Origin: Utricularia gibba
Taxonomy: Eukaryota; Streptophyta; Magnoliopsida; Lamiales; Lentibulariaceae
Assembly: GCA_002189035.1 (NCBI GenBank)
Contig: NEEC01000290.1
Span: 1-50,598 of the forward strand
Direction: 5' to 3'
Length of the DNA stretch: 50,598 bases
The translations under genes and the position numbers were made by a program. The notes beneath the pieces are model-generated. The model did no database searches. It was not told the DNA's origin and worked only from the letters and a program-made list of their open reading frames with translations. Of the stretch, positions 50,542 through 50,598 are shown piece by piece. The stretch's first letter is position 1. Each line of letters starts with the position of its first letter.

Positions 50542-50598
50542 TGCACGTGACATCTTACTTTAAACAAATGCATCATTATTTTCGTCGACTCGCACCCG
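50542..50598 (+). repeat. Partial monomer at right edge
   Basis: The last 57 bp are the start of a monomer, from the anchor to CTCGCACCCG. The array therefore continues beyond the window on this side as well. Confidence 0.97.

Larger units (their letters stand above)
1..50598 (+). repeat. Tandem satellite array, 307-bp monomer, 164 complete copies
   Basis: One repeat family fills the window from edge to edge. The anchor TGCACGTG (or a one- or two-base variant of it) occurs 165 times, all in the same orientation, and adjacent anchors are 292-314 bp apart with a mean of 307.1 bp. No unrelated sequence, inversion or insertion separates the copies. The array runs off both ends, so its true length exceeds 50.6 kb. 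A hand-made consensus is about 49% GC and keeps about 17 CpG per unit. Copies differ mainly in one segment 55-130 bp after the anchor and in short G, C and A runs. The role is unknown; satellites of this size and purity usually form centromeric or other heterochromatin. I see no match to a satellite I can name. The tandem structure is certain; chromosomal location is not visible. Confidence 0.99.

Noticed and set aside
1-50598. CRISPR array
   Set aside because: The repeat unit is about 307 bp with no short direct repeat separated by unique spacers. All parts of the unit recur.
1-50598. Telomeric or rDNA spacer array
   Set aside because: I see no short telomere-type repeat and no rRNA-like segment. 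A 307-bp unit with this content does not resemble rDNA genes, although a spacer subrepeat cannot be fully excluded without flanks.
1-50598. A bacterial or phage accessory system hidden in the window
   Set aside because: No non-repeat sequence is present in which such genes could lie. Every stretch I read maps to the same monomer.

Overview
The whole window is one uninterrupted tandem satellite array. Using the motif TGCACGTG as a register mark, I counted 165 occurrences, from position 179 to 50542. That is 164 complete head-to-tail monomers, all on the + strand, plus a partial copy at each edge. The mean period is 307.1 bp (50363/164), with individual copies of 292 to 314 bp. In this answer monomer n runs from its anchor to the base before the next anchor. 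I found no unique flank, protein-coding gene, RNA gene, mobile-element insertion or CRISPR array. An array this long and this homogenised points to a eukaryotic chromosome (centromeric, pericentromeric, subtelomeric or other heterochromatin). I do not recognise the monomer and cannot name the species. A hand-built consensus is about 49% GC, with CpG close to expectation.

The monomer is itself an old dimer. Its halves (H1, about 155 bp, and H2, about 153 bp) both begin TTGAAAAA, carry AAATGCATCA near +45 and GTGCCC at +113/+114. They are about 70% identical over the first 54 aligned positions. Copies fall into variant classes. Class A has GGACTC, GAACGG, CGAGAGTAGTC and usually CCATGTAGG. Class B has GGGCTC, CCAAACGGAGG, GTTAAAGTGG and often CCTTGTAGG and TTTGCAAGG. 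Class A2 is A-like with CAAACGCATC and often CCTAGCGAG. Class X has CGCAGCGCC followed by GTGGCCGACAC. dB is B with the CA of AAACAAATG missing.

Layout: 1-178 partial copy; 179-13991 (monomers 1-45) almost pure A; 13992-15209 transition; 15210-25036 four copies of a higher-order repeat (two of 9 monomers, two of 7); 25037-26561 mixed; 26562-34292 six-monomer blocks that open with X-B-A; 34293-39514 a seven-monomer block present twice, 3075 bp apart; 39515-44724 mixed with alternating A/B; 44725-47479 A-rich; 47480-50541 B-containing, ending in A2/B alternation; 50542-50598 partial copy. This patchwork is what unequal crossing-over and gene conversion within an array would produce.

The open frames of 60-118 codons across the window are one monomer read over and over. 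They are broken by indels that are not multiples of three, and I annotate none as a gene. Every monomer does carry TATAAAG, AATAAA, CTGAC...AG and GTAAGT motifs, so the array could be transcribed or processed, but that is inference only.
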